A stretch of 64,000 bases of DNA from Eledone cirrhosa (lineage: Eukaryota > Mollusca > Cephalopoda > Octopoda > Eledonidae), in NCBI GenBank assembly GCA_964016885.1, contig OZ024742.1, positions 115,758,939-115,822,938 of the forward strand. Direction: 5' to 3'. Below are positions 12,536-25,446 of the stretch, in pieces (position 1 is the first letter of the stretch; every line of letters begins with the position of its first letter). A model generated the notes under the pieces. The model did not search any database and had not been told where the DNA came from. It worked only from the letters and a program-made list of their open reading frames with translations. Both the position numbers and the translations under genes were made by a program.

Positions 12536-14155
12536 AGCACTGTTATTATCACCATGCCGTTCATACATTATTACAGGACATGTTCATGCAGTTCAACTAT
12601 ATATAACGTGATGTAAGATAATAAGCTGTCCTAAGCACTCTATGACGTGGGTTCAATGAAGAAATTACGCATATGATATCAGATGTATGTCAATATTATA
12701 AAAAAGGATGATAGATGGTATAACGGTATCAGATCTGTTATACACCATCCTGCTATACACATTTAGAAGACGTCAATTCATTACGTAACAATTATTTGAT
12801 GTGTTGACATGAGACAGGTGTTTAGGTGTAATGTTATTTTGATTTTAGTTTGGATATGTTCGCCATAGTATGGAACTCGGTGCAGGCAGTCCGGCTATAA
12901 ATGGGTATTTAGCAATAGATGTGGATACAGCAAGTTATTACCGATGAAAGTACATACACATATATACTGTTGCATACATCATTGCATATATCGCTTCAAG
13001 TCTACTCACAGCAGGGCTCCTGATAAACCCCTCACCATACCAGGTTTTCCTTTTATTGCTTTCTTTGTTTTCTCTCTCTCCTAAATTTACTCTATCTTGG
13101 AGAAGGATTAACGTCCAATAATTCATTTTATCTTTACTTTATTCACACAAGCGTGAAACCAATAAGACTGTGCAACTACTCTTAGTGCTTGTCTTTTTTA
13201 ACCTTGATGTCCATCTACCTCTCGCTCTCTGCATGTATGAGTGTATATGTGTATGTCTATATGTGATTGTGTCAGAGACAGAGGGAGAGATAATGATATA
13301 GAGAGTGGGTGTGAGAGAATGTGTGTGTGTATGTGTGTCTGTGTTTACGTGCGTTTATATGATTGATAAAAAGTGGCATATTTTAAATATTCAAAAGGTC
13401 AAAATAATCAACGAATGTTTATAACGGACGGACGATGTTATTTGTTATTTATGATCACGTGCAAAATCTGAAATAATACTGTCAGTCTCATGTTTATTAT
13501 GTTCATCTGATGTATAGGTCATATACATAATAGCTTTCATAAATAGCATTTCAAAAAATTGCTTAACGTCCGCTGAAGTATTAAAAATTAATCGAAATCC
13601 TGAAAATACATGCAGGTAGGTATTTCCCAATATGTTTAATTCTATTTTATTGTATTTTACGGAAAAACGATTTTAACATTATGAGTAACAGCTGTTTTCA
13701 TTGAAGTAAGAATATCATTTTCAGTAAAATAAATAAACGTTTATATCACCAGTAGCTCTGATATCATTATAGCACAAGAGTGGTTTGCATAAAGCGTAAG
13801 GGATTTTAAATTAATCATCACGATTTTCCTTAAAAACATTAGTGTAATTAGTAAACAAATTGTTTCCCAGGGAAGATATTATTGTATTTAAGCAAAAGTG
13901 ATGAAAGTAACATACATCTTTCAATCACTTTAAATCTCCCAAGAGGATATTTTACACGGCAAAGTTAATGATTTCTATATGTCGGAATTAGGAAGCTGAT
14001 AGAAATATGAATAAAGTTTGAGACTTATTTATCTCGAATACTAGAGACAAGAGGGGATTTCAAATGTTTTTGAAATATTCACTGACTTTAAAATGGCATA
14101 TCTTGGAGCTGATACACTAGCCTAAACACAATATCAGTTACATCTACTTAATATA

Positions 14156-14157
<2 letters not shown>
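12536..14157. other. AT-rich non-coding DNA
   Basis: About 1.6 kb with GT-rich patches near 13230-13350 and no recognised gene. Confidence 0.5.

Positions 14158-14216
<59 letters not shown>
14158..14216. repeat. (TA)n microsatellite
   Basis: A pure TA run of about 58 bp. Confidence 0.95.
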
Positions 14217-14219
<3 letters not shown>

Positions 14220-14458
14220 GATATTTTATTAATTATATATCTCATTAAAGTAATATCAATTACATTTATCATAACGCGAACAGTGAGCCAGAATTAGAAT
14301 ACAAGAACAATTCCACAGTAGTTGAGGAATGTTAGTGGTCTATCAGATTGGCTTTCTCTGAATATGATCTAAAAGAGTATTGTGTAATGCGTGATGTCTA
14401 ATTATTTTTGTGTTAGAATGTCTTTCACAGAATCTCGGAAAGACATGTGTAGAACCAA

Positions 14459-14538
14459 CATATATATATATATATACATATATTATATATATATATATGT
14501 ATATTATATATATATTATATATTATATATATATATATG

Positions 14539-14627
<89 letters not shown>

Positions 14628-14725
14628 ATATTATATATATATATATGTATATTATATATATATTATATATTATATATATATATATGTATATTATATATAT
14701 ATTATATATTATATATATATATATG

Positions 14726-14801
<76 letters not shown>

Positions 14802-14870
14802 TATATATATATTATATATTATATATATATATATATTATATATATATATATTATATATATATATGTATAT
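14459..14870. repeat. TA-rich satellite with 39-bp higher-order spacing
   Basis: A TA tract of about 410 bp in which GTATATTATATA words recur with a G at 14499, 14538, 14647, 14686, 14725 and 14796. Spacing is exactly 39 bp three times, so a composite TA/ATT unit has been duplicated inside the tract. The 150-200-residue Tyr/Ile frames across it are artefacts. Confidence 0.85.
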
Positions 14871-15267
14871 GTATACGTACATACATATATGTATACAGAC
14901 GTACAGTAGTATGTACATATATACATACATGCACACATATATATATGCACGTATCGGTTTACCGAACATGTATTATAATGCTCAGTTTGTTTGTTTGTAA
15001 ACAAACAAACAGCCCGAATTACGCCGTACAGTGTTTACGCAACCACGTCAACTTTTTGTTCAACACTGACACAGGAACGATGTACCGAGCATTATAATAA
15101 ATGTTCGGTAAACCGATACATGCATATATATATATGTGTGGATGTATCTATATATATACATACTACTGTACATCTGTATACATATATGTATGTACGTATA
15201 CATACATACTTACTTACATTTAAGTAAGTGCCGTACTAAGAGTGAGAAATGAAGTTTCGTTTCATTC

Positions 15268-15272
<5 letters not shown>
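14871..15272. mobile_element. Foldback element, deletion derivative
   Basis: Arms 14951-14983 and 15087-15119 are inverted copies, and the outer GTATACAGACGTACAGTA-type segment near 14897 recurs inverted near 15172. The interior, from GTTTGTAAACAAAC to ACGATGTACC, is present only once, whereas the element at 45205-45849 has it on both arms. The right end shares GCCGTACTAAGAGTG with that element. The left end is lost in (TA)n. It is non-coding and belongs to a dispersed inverted-repeat family. Confidence 0.75.

Positions 15273-15351
<79 letters not shown>
15273..15351. repeat. (CT)n-(TA)n microsatellite
   Basis: A CT run followed by a TA run, separating the foldback element from a LINE remnant. 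Confidence 0.95.
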
Positions 15352-15354
<3 letters not shown>

Positions 15355-17350
15355 AATAACTTAACTTTCATAACTTTGAAAGGTGTCGGCCAGTATTAGC
15401 CCAAGCCATGTCTAACTTAATAGCACCACCTGGCGAAGTCTTACAAATCAGGGATTTGGCATCATGGCCCACTCGACCAGAGAGTTATTGTTTACAGGGG
15501 CATATCGGGTTTTAGGAAGCTTATCCCGTATTATTTCTTGAAGGAATTTGTCCAAATATTTCTTGAACGTGATGTGATGGGATCTGTTTCTGTTTTGATG
15601 TGTTTTGGTGTAATGTTAAAAAGAGCAGGGCCAATTGAGGTGAAATAATTGTGCCGTATTGTTGTTATGAGATGCGAGTGAGACTTTTGTTGTGGGCGAA
15701 TAGCACGGGGCCCAAGACTTGGGTGTACATTAAAGGTGATGCCAACATCATTTAGGCAAAGCTGATGGAATATTTTCCACATCATGCAGATAATGTAGCG
15801 CTCACGGCGACGTTGGAGAGAATAAAGGTTGAGATTTTCTAATCGAATCCAATAGTCAAGGCATGTCATGCCATCTATCTTTTTTGTAATCGATCTTTGG
15901 GTGCTTCAACTGTCCTGATACTTTGTTTCGTGTCGGGAGACCACAGTGGACAACGGTATTCAAAGTGGGGTTGGGCAAAAGTGGAGAAGAGAAGGATAAA
16001 ATGTGGATATGTCTCGATTGGAAGGTTCTGAGAATCCAGGAACACATTCTGCGGGCCATGTCAACTTTTCTGTGTATATGAGTGGCCCAGCTTATGTTGT
16101 TGGAAGCCACTAGAGTTTCACCCGAAGGAAGTGAGTATAGTAGTTTCAGGGCGTCCTTTTTTCCAAAGTGGATTAATTCAAACATATCCTCATTCAACAG
16201 CATATCATTCTTTTCTGCCCATTGGATAACAGCCAGTAGGTCTGACTGAAGGCAAGTCCTGTCACCCACCTCATTGATGACCCGACGATACTTATGTTGC
16301 TGTGCTTGATGATGTCAGTAATTTCATTAATGTAGATGATGAAAAGAAGTGGGTCCAACACAGTGCCTTGTAGGACGGCACTGCTGACTTTAGCAGGACT
16401 TGATTTTACTCCTTCGACTACAACATTTTGGGTTCTGTCTGTCAGAAAACATTTGATCCACTGTAATAACATTCCAGAGATACCCATATTGGATAGTTAT
16501 TTTCAGTATAATCTTATGATCAACCCTGTCAAAGCCTTCCTGAAATCAAGGTAGATGACATCAGTCTTGGAGCCCTCTCTCAAGGCTCTCAAAACATCGT
16601 CAAATGGATGCAGGAACTGCGTTAGGCAGTCCCTTCCATTACGGAACCCATGTTGGTTGGAGTTCAGCAGGCCGTTGCTTTCAAGAAAGTGGGTTATTCG
16701 TGATCTCACCACCCTCTAAAATTCCCTGATAATATGGTAGGTGAGTGAGATCGGACGGTAGATCACCGCTAGGAACTTATTTCCATTGTTGAAGACTGGG
16801 ACAACAGACTGGCACAGAAAGTTTTCAGGAATATAGCCAGTGTCCAGTGAGTTCCTCCACAGATTAGTAAGAGGAGATGCAAGTTGGTGTCGACATACCT
16901 TCTGGACACAAGCAGTGAACCTATTGAGGCCTACTGTTGAATTGTGTTTAATTTCGTTTATTGACGCTAAGACATGAGGGGCGCCAAACGTTATGCCCGA
17001 TATAGTGTGTTGGGGATTAACATCCCTGAACAGCCAAATCGGCCATATCAGGATTGCAGGAAACAGACCAGTATCGTTTCTGCAGTATCTCGCCCATGGT
17101 TTTGGCATTATCTTGGAGTGTGCCATTTTCAGCAACTAGAGGGCCAACAGTGGAGACAGTGACCTTGTGTTTGTTAGCAAATGAAAAGAACACTTTGGAG
17201 TTGAGTTTGATTTTCTCAATGGCCCGCCTCTCTTCAGCTGCTCTCTGTTTATTGATGATGGTCTTCATGCATTGTTGGAGGTTATATTTGTTTTTATTCA
17301 AGCAGAGCGATAGAAGTCGAATGTGGGTGTTGCTGTTGGCATTATTTTAG
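15355..17350 (-). mobile_element. CR1/L2-like LINE remnant
   Basis: A GC-richer block of about 2 kb coding on the minus strand for parts of a non-LTR reverse transcriptase, with a short 3' untranslated stretch at 15355-15530. It begins inside the region upstream of the reverse transcriptase, so the endonuclease and any ORF1 are missing (5' truncation). (TA)n tracts lie close to both ends. The family differs from the L1/Tx1-like LINEs at 27-63 kb. Confidence 0.8.
15531..17301 (-). pseudogene. CR1/L2-like reverse transcriptase, broken
   Basis: In coding order, 17301-17017 carries the pre-RT segment (KVFFSFANKHK, GPLVAENGTLQDN). Next come YRPISLTYHI, then QHGFRNGRDCLTQFLHPFDD and the DFRKA box at 16712-16503. 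SSAVLQGTVLDPLLFIIYIN follows at 16487-16194, then LQSDLLAVIQWAEKNDMLLN, and finally the characteristic tail with LYSLQRRRERYI and IGPALFNITPKHI ending near 15531. These are the standard order and motifs of CR1/L2-group LINEs. Several frameshifts separate the pieces. After YINEI the frame runs into IVGSSMRW where the FADD catalytic box should stand, so the active-site aspartates are gone. The protein would be inactive. Confidence 0.8.
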
Positions 17351-17547
17351 TGTGTTAATTGTTTTGTTTGTTCATTTTATTTTTCTGATAATTTTCTTTC
17401 TGATAATATATATATATATATATATATATAGGGGTGAGGTCCGTCCCTGAGTGCATGTCTTTGTGTAACAGTTCGTAATAGTTTGATGCAAATGACGTTT
17501 ACTCGTCTTAATTTTCAGTGTGGTTCTTCATGATGTGTATGCATAAT
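17351..17547. other. Non-coding DNA with short (TA)n
   Basis: Includes a TA run at 17407-17430. Nothing else recognised. Confidence 0.5.
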
Positions 17548-17640
17548 AATTGTTTCTACTTTTTGGCACACGTACCTTTTGGAACTTTATTTTATCGACC
17601 CGGAAAGGATGACAGGCAAAGTTAACCTCGGCGTATGTAT
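17548..17640 (-). mobile_element. 5'-truncated SINE copy
   Basis: Matches the SINE tail and body on the minus strand, ending at CGCCGAGG next to the B box. The tRNA-like head is absent and the body has a small internal deletion compared with 49742-49910. Confidence 0.7.
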
Positions 17641-17812
17641 GCATAAGTGTTGATGATTAAATTTGATTAATGTCTCGATCGAATGTACGACTGTATTGTA
17701 TGTGTTGCTGATACAATATTGCCGATATTGTCAACATGACGATCCCTAAATATAAAAATATTGGTTTCAGTAAATATCAAGAGTTAGCAGAATAAATATA
17801 TGTGTGTGTGTA

Positions 17813-17868
<56 letters not shown>

Positions 17869-20025
17869 TAAAAGGAACAGAAAATGCTGACAATGTTTTC
17901 CCAGTGAAAAATAGTTTAATTAGCAATAAGTATAAATTAGTAATAAGTATTGGTTAGTATTCAGTTTTAGTTTAAAATGTTTACCGGTGTTGCGCATTTC
18001 TAATGCTTTTCAAAAATGATTTTGAGATAGAGCGCTCGTGATGTTAGCTTTAATCTGATCAGTTTAGGAAATTCTTCCTGTTTTATGTGAAAATAGTGGC
18101 TCCAGAGGTAATAAGATTTGGTTGGTTGTTGAATGTCACGTGAATGAGTACTATAAATATCGCGCCAATTCGTGTTGCAAAGATTCTTGTAGTCAAAACA
18201 ATTTTGATTGGTCGGTAGAGGTCGCGTGAATGTTATAAATTGATTTTGCGCCAATTGTAGGTTTGTCGAAGAGTGTCCTTTTTTGCCTGATTTAGAAGTC
18301 ACTGGAAAATATGTCTATTAAGACAAATATGTGTGTGTGTGTGTAGTAAAGACGTTCATTGTTGTTATAATGGTCAGTAGGGATGAGTGTGTGAATTGCA
18401 GTCATGTTGAAAGGTCAACAGTTCAGGTGTCTATTAACACAAATATGTGTGAGTATGCGTGTGTGTATGTGTGTGTATGTGCGGATGTGTGTGTGTTGGT
18501 GGTGTGTATGTAGCAGAGTGGTTCGTGGTAGAGGGAATAAATTCGGTCAGTAGGAATGTGTGTGTATGTGTGTGGGGGATATTTTAACATGTTGAAAGAT
18601 ATTTTTTAGCTCTTGTCTTATACGGAGAAGTGTGTGGGTGTATGTCAGTTTGTATGTTAGTGTACGCGTGTGTATGTGTGTGGGGGGGGGGGGGGGCAGT
18701 ATTTTTGGGATACTGGTAAAAATGGTGTACATTATTGGATATTTTCAGTAATTTGCAAAAACGTTTCTCTCAAAAGAACATCAAAAACATTAATAATAAA
18801 AGGCGTGAAATGATGTATAGTATTGTCATAACACGAAGGTGTGTGTGAGTGTCCAGATTGTACGTACTGCAAGGGAAATCCATTACGCCCTGATCAAGGA
18901 ATCCTTCCACCTCCACTCCTCCCTCCGTCTCAGTTTGTCACTCTACTTCCTAATTCTACCCCTTCCTCTCTCTCTATACTATTCCGTGTATCCCTCACCT
19001 TGTAATTCCTCTCTCTCTCTATACTAGTAAATACAATTCCAAATAAATGTGTTTCTCTATATATTAAGAACTATTTCAAGATTAACTTACTCACTATTTT
19101 GAAAATTTGGACTGTGAACAACAATTATAATTGAGTGGCTGGTATTTGCAGTATAGCAATATAAGGTTGCACTTACCAATGAAACGGTCGTAAATACCTG
19201 GATAACATCCTTCTCTTAATGCTTACCTGTGTTTTCTCTTTTATATATCTATATATATATATATAAAATATAGGCATATTTATTAAACATAGAAATGAAA
19301 CTGTTCCAATCAAGTAGACGTCATTTCTATATACTATATATATATATGTGTGTGTGTGTATGTGTGTGTGTGTGTGCGTTTGTGTGCGTGCGGGTGTGTG
19401 AGTATATACCCGTATGTGATTGTGAGAGTGTAAGTCTTATTTATTGAAGCATTATGGCATTTTCCCTTTAATGTGATCCATGGTATATGTGTATGTGCTA
19501 AGGTATGTTTGAACATTAAGTGTACCAAGCTTTCTTTTGAAATTTGTCCAGCTTATCTATGTTGGCGCATGTAAATTTGAAATGATGTATTTCAGAGCGT
19601 TTGTGTTTAAATGAAATAATGTATCAACTACTGAAATTTTCCTTTCGTTTCGTTTCAATTTGATTCAAAAGGACGAATTGAACATTGATATTTATCTCTG
19701 ATCACATCCTGAAGCATTCATCAAACACATAATTAATGATATATTCCACTGAAAAAGATATAGACTCCACAGGATAAACTTCTTGAAGGATCAAGGATAC
19801 AACTTATATTCACTGTAAGCAATAACTACTGAGTCTTATGAAGGCTCTAGCTAACATGGTTCATATAGACGGCTGAACATCATATTGTTGTACGGGGTTA
19901 ATGTAAAAATACTTTATGTACAGACACACATACACACGAATATATACATACATTCATATATATATACATAGAGAAATATATATATATGTACGCACACACA
20001 CACACACACATATATATATAATATA
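17641..20025. other. AT-rich non-coding DNA with microsatellites
   Basis: Contains a (TG)n/(TA)n tract at about 17805-17865, GT-rich stretches at 18320-18700 and 19340-19400, and a run of 15 G at 18682-18696. No recognised gene or element. Confidence 0.55.
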
Positions 20026-20130
20026 ATAACGAAGGAAATGTGGTAAGGAACCAGATGGACCATCACGCACCAAAGTACTCAATACTTAGGGTAGTAGAGT
20101 GGGTAATAGGAACGAGTAGGACCCCGACCA
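20026..20130. mobile_element. MITE copy 2, left arm only
   Basis: Matches the inverted arm of the element at 6897-7055 over its full length, including the outer part (GTGGTAAGGAACCAGATGGA) and the inner part (AATACTTAGGGTAGTAGAGT). The second arm is absent and a long (TA)n follows. Together the two copies define an arm of about 85 bp. Confidence 0.75.

Positions 20131-20212
<82 letters not shown>
20131..20212. repeat. (TA)n tract
   Basis: About 75 bp of pure TA lying exactly between the MITE arm and the SINE. Confidence 0.95.
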
Positions 20213-20217
<5 letters not shown>

Positions 20218-20395
20218 TCTACTTTCGACACAAGGCCAGCAATTACCCCAGTGTATTACTGGTACTTTATTTCATCGACCCCGTAAGGATGAAAGGCAAA
20301 GTTAATCTCGGCGGGACTTGAACTCAGACCATAAAGGGCCATAACTCTTCGCTGCAAAGCATGGCGTCCGACCTTATACCGATACTGCCAATCCA
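20213..20395 (-). mobile_element. tRNA-derived SINE, near full length
   Basis: About 180 bp in minus orientation. The tRNA-like head lies at the right, with the B-box-like GAGTTCAAGTCCCGCC at about 20310-20326. The body follows (AACTTTGCCTTTCATCC), and the 3' end GCCTTGTGTCGAAAGTAGAA runs into the TA tract. It closely matches the copy at 49742-49910. Confidence 0.8.
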
Positions 20396-20557
20396 TATAT
20401 AATGGGATAGAAAGTGGGAAGAAGGAGAAATGTAGATGTATTTACATTAACATGCACATATTATTTCTTGGTAAATTATCAATATTGTAATGGACTCCAG
20501 TAGGTGTGTATATGTATCTGTCTACCCATCTATATATCTTCATCAGTATATATATCT

Positions 20558-20626
<69 letters not shown>

Positions 20627-21539
20627 TATATATATAGATAGGGACAGAGATGGAGAGAGATAAAGATGGAGAGAGAGAGATAGAGAAAGGAAGAGAAAGA
20701 GACAGAGAGAGTACCAGAGAAAGGGATATGCGCGTATAATTATTGACTCAGACAATGTTCTAGTTTAGACGATATTACCGAAGAAATAATCTGAATATAC
20801 ATTTGTCTAGTGAAGCAGAATATTTCTAAATTAATTCTCATTTTCGTTATTAGTTTGTTGTAATGAAGATTTGTCAAACTTAAATTGAATTAAAGATTCT
20901 AGTGTTCACAATTCCTATAAATGTTTATTCACAATGCTGCAATAAAAATGACATTATTTTGATTTTTCGTCCAGAATTTAATTATTCGTAGTTTTTTTTC
21001 TTTTATTTTTTTGTTCGTTTTTATTTGATGATTTTTTTTCTTTTGTATTGCAGACAAAATTATTTCGCAAAAGTTCAATTGGCGTTAGAATATATTTCTT
21101 AGTTACGGTTAACTAAAAAGTTTTTCAAGCAAAAATACTCTGATTAAAATTAGCTTAAGAAAATCAATTGTAGCTTGTCTGACTCATCTATGATTCTCTC
21201 TTTATAATACGTCAATACATTGTTTTTATACTTTTATTTATATATGTATTGCGTGTGCGTGTATTCTAATTAACATTTAGTTCATTACTATTCCTCATAT
21301 ATCAATAATCCGTAATAACTCTTTACTAATATCTAAATATCATGCTAAATAAAACGAACGTTCAGACAATTCATATTTGTTCCTCCAAATCCAGAATTAG
21401 GCTTAGTTATTGTATAAAGGAATACATTCGTAATATTTCTATACATTTGATAATTTGAAAGTAGACAACTTAAAATAATTAAACACAAAGTTTACAACCA
21501 CAAACAACGTCCAGTTGAAAAACACAGCCTCAAAAAACA
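20396..21539. other. AT-rich non-coding DNA
   Basis: Contains (TA)n at about 20560-20636 and a GA-rich stretch at 20637-20725. The remainder is AT-rich with T-runs and no recognised feature. Confidence 0.55.
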
Positions 21540-23410
21540 TATCTATTTCAAAGCAGGCTGGAGAAGAAGACATCAAATATGATGATACAGCTATGATGGA
21601 CTCTGCCGTCGATTCGATGTATGAGGTTTCAACAGACTCTGTTCGTTGTTTTCTGTTTATGCCTCAAACGGCACTTCGATCCAGCTGCTGATTTAGACAT
21701 CAATCTGCATTTCGAGCGGATGACATGATCATGTACAGTGCAGGCTGGAATGCGTGACTAAACACTGGCGCCAGATTTTATATCACAGAGGTGGGCTGAA
21801 TGATATTTCTTTAAGTCTTTTAAACATTCGTAGAAGACGGTTCTCCGTCATTTACGGTCAGCTGCTATGGCTTCAAACGAAGAAAGGGGTACGTTGACAG
21901 ACTTAAGATTATACTTCAGTTTTTACATATATCAGAGGAATTACCTGCCCAAACTATGTACACCATCCTGGAGCCTACTGTACAACAGTACCTTGTGTGT
22001 GAGGTCCTCAGACATTGGTTGGACCTTACCAGCCCAGCTGAGTTGGATTTGCATCCGAAATGTCTCAATCCCACCAATGTTGCATCTTGTGAACAGTTCG
22101 GCATTGGAGACTCTGTCAGAAAGTACATATCCACAGACGGAGATAAGACTACGTTTGTGGAAGACATCAAGCTTGTGTATGTGAGTGTGGTAAATTATCC
22201 ATGACTCTGATTCATATACGAATGTTGTCAGTACCACTGCACGATTAGCTGCAACTTTGGTTTACAGGGATATACCTCAGTTACTGCATATGTTGTAATT
22301 TAGTTTGCCAAAAGGATCAGTTGCCTTGGAGATGCGATTAACAATCCCATCATTCTGCCATGCAGAGTGGTTCACATTGCTGCTAAGGTAAGTAAAGGAG
22401 CTCACATATTTCAGATACTTGCCATCAATAAGGAAGGGTACAAGAGGATGCCTTTGTTCTGACCGCACCAGTTTATCGCCTCCTGCATGCCTGGATGTAC
22501 CGCATCAGTCTTCTTGATATTGATTGTTAGACCAAAACCTCTACAGGCAAGCGAAAAGCGGTACATCAATTCCTGTGCCTCTTTGAAGATTGTTGCATCA
22601 AGTGCAACATCATCAGCAAACAGTAAATCGCGAATGATACTTGTTCGTGTGCGTGATTTAGCCTAAAAACAATGATCGTTGAATAGCCCACCCGATGCAC
22701 GGAACTCAAATCTGACACCAGTATCCAAATCGCTAAATGCTTGCTGGAGCATTACATGGAAATACCAAGAGTGGCGGACGGGAGCCATAACACAACCCTT
22801 CTCAGCACCATCTGTAACACAAAAGGGTTCAAATTATTCACCATCTGAAATAACTGATGCTTCTATGCCCTAATGGAAGGATATGATGTTATGTAGGATA
22901 TTATCAAGTGTGCCAAGCTTTTTCAAGATTTTCCAAAGAGCTATACGATTGATAGTGGCAAAGGCCTTAGTCAGGTTAACAAAATCATAAACAGCTCATG
23001 GTGCCGTTCATGAACCAACACTTCAATCCAGTGAATAGAGAAAATCATTTAAATAGTACCCCGATCAGAGCGGAAAAAAACATTGATTTTCAGGGTAGAT
23101 ATCGTCAACAAATATGTATGTAATTCTAGTGAGGCTAACACAGGATAGTATTTTACCAGCGATACAGAGAAGGGAGATGCTGCGAGAGGAGTCCCAGATA
23201 GACGTTTTACATTTATTTTTAACATGTTCATCATCTATGCATCTCTGAAGTCCCGGTGGACGTTCCCAACATTTCAGATACCTAGAAATAGCTGAAGAAG
23301 CCAACGAACCAGTTTTTTACCACCATATTTGAAGATTTCAGGTGGAATGCCATCTTTACCGGGAGCTTTATTGGATGTTAGCCGCCTGAGAACAGCTTTG
23401 ATTTCATTCA
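21540..23410 (-). pseudogene. Reverse transcriptase of a second LINE family, broken
   Basis: Minus-strand pieces in coding order are KAPGKDGIPPEIFKYGGKK (about 23380), a degenerate thumb segment, and NKAFATINRIALWKIL-type sequence near 22950. The catalytic box LLFADDVALDATIF follows, with FADD at 22609-22620, then YLKYVSSFTYLSSNVNH at about 22430. The C-terminal segment (KLDVFHKRSLISVCGY, then QLSWAGKVQPMSE) lies at 22237-21941. These motifs belong to a single-ORF LINE group common in invertebrates (RTE-like or close; the clade is uncertain). Several stops and frameshifts are present. The 3' limit near 21540 is approximate. The 5' end joins a different LINE family without an intervening gap. 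Confidence 0.75.
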
Positions 23411-24800
23411 ACGTTGGGTTTAATGTTAATGTTTATCATCACCCAAACCCTATGTAGGTTATGCATTCCGTTGATAAGATTCTTGACATCCGAGTTGCTT
23501 TCATGAAACCCGTCCTGTTGTTTTCTCATAGAGAATCTTAAGATCTCCTCACAGGCTACATAGGTGACATCTTTAGGCACTTTCCAGGAAGCCTCAATGT
23601 AATCAGAAATGTTGACAGTCACACAGACGAGGTGTAGGAAAGAACCGCAATGACCCCGCCACCGCCTCTGAAAAGCCTCATACATCTGCTTGGGTTCGAG
23701 TAACATGCGCCCATTTTGGTCAGGCAAATATTGAATTGTGGCTTTCTGGCCACGTCGCGCCTCCACCACACGGGGCCCATTGGACGGCTTCTGTCCCTTC
23801 GTGTCTCAGAGCACGCGTTCTAGCTCTGACAATGCAGCCTTCGTGCTTTGCGTTAAAGAATTGGTTGGGTGCCAATCTCGCTGCAATCACGTTGGTTGCG
23901 TTGTCTGTCCTAAACTTTTCTTCTAACTTTCTAACTAGCTCTCCCTCTACTCTATTTTCTTCTATCGCCAATCCTTTGCTAAACCTTATCGATTCTACTC
24001 TAATTGCCCTTTTCAGATCGCACCCGCCAACGCAATCTTAACTAATTCGCTTATCCAGTATCTGTAAACTTTGCGCGCCGGGAAAGACGCGTTCAGCTTC
24101 CAGTAACCGCGTCCTTGCCTATCAAATCTATCTAAGTTGACACCACAGATGATAAATTCGTGGTCCATGTATTCGACTACTTTAAATTGTAGACAACCTA
24201 CACTAGCCTTATCTGTTTCCCTACAGAATACACTATCTAGATACGATCTGGATAACCCGATGCGGTTTGCCCATGTCTTCATAGGCATATTCAGATAATC
24301 CATTCGATACTTGTCAACAGTTGAAATCGTCGGAACAGGCTGTTGATACGTTTACACACTTCCGCTCCTATCTACTATACCCACATGATCCCATCATGCA
24401 TCTAAGATAGCGTTCCAATCACCCACTAACACTAAAGTGCGGGACGTTCCCAGAAATGTTTCTAGACATCTGAAGAAATCTGGCTACTAGCCTGAAAGCA
24501 TTGCCTTTACTGCGGGTCACGTCCAGAACCACTGACTTACCTTCTGGGTCCCGGAACATAGCCCGTATGGCGAGATCCAAGCCTCTCCGAAAAAGCACAG
24601 CAACTGCTCCACACCGCTCCCTGACGGCTGGGTGATGCCTATACATCGTAGCCGCTGTTGATCGGTGCGAAGTTTCGTGCTTTGGAGATTCTGGTCTCGC
24701 CGATGGACACAAGCGTCGTATAATGAGAAAGATCGTACGTTGTTACCGGTTAATGGAGCTCTGGTGCTGCATTGCCACTTCAATGAAACTACTAACAAGC
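23411..24800 (-). pseudogene. LINE copy G: endonuclease and linker of L1/Tx1-like ORF2
   Basis: On the minus strand this starts in an APE-type endonuclease at about 24790 (VRSFSLYDA, DQNLQSTKLR). It continues through NRIGLSRSYLDSVFC and the terminal EYMDHEFIIC (DH pair kept) to GYWKLNASFPARK. The linker AIEENRVEGELVRKLEEKF, then FFNAKHEGCIVRARTRALRH, then QMYEAFQRR follows at 23971-23600. The same order is seen in ORF2 of copies A-E at 32-63 kb. The expected reverse transcriptase is replaced at about 23410-23450 by that of another LINE family. It is 5'-truncated and frameshifted at several places. Confidence 0.75.
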
Positions 24801-25446
24801 TTTTGCATCAACAATGTCAATTCTTTTCTGAAAGCAACTAAAATATTAATACATTTTATGATGAATAAAATACATCTGTTTTCAGTTTCTTTTGTTTTAA
24901 AAGTCTAATAAATATTTCACATAAATACGATGTACAGAAAGTAGTAAATTTATCTTCACACTTCCGTAGGTGCCAAATATATACTAACATATTACAACGA
25001 GAATTAAGCTGTAGAATGATACATATAATAATACATAAAACTAATACATTTAATTAAATACATGTATATATGTGTGATACACAAACACACAACACACAAA
25101 CACACACAAACACACACACACATACACACATACACAGATGTATATAGCGTTGATATCATCCACTACCCGGAATACCATAACTGGACTACACCTAAGGGGA
25201 CTGGATATAACTATTATTTGTTACCCCGTATATATATATATAAATATCGCTCGTTCACCCTATTTACGTGTCTCAACGACTTTTTTTAGCCGTTGCTCGC
25301 ACCAACCAGACCTATATGGTCTTTAAAGCGATGAAATACCAATGAAGGCTGGAAGATCACTGATGAAGGACTAAATTTATTCATATATATATATATAGAA
25401 AGATAGATAAATATACACGGGTGTGTATGATTGTGTATAGAAGATT
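24801..25446. other. AT-rich non-coding DNA
   Basis: Contains a (CA)-rich stretch at about 25078-25137 and a short (TA)n near 25384. No gene recognised. Confidence 0.5.

Noticed and set aside
14391..15097. Three long Tyr/Ile-rich open frames of 150-196 codons
   Set aside because: They are translations of a (TA)n tract with ATT units; the same happens at 2235-2748 and 6336-6632.
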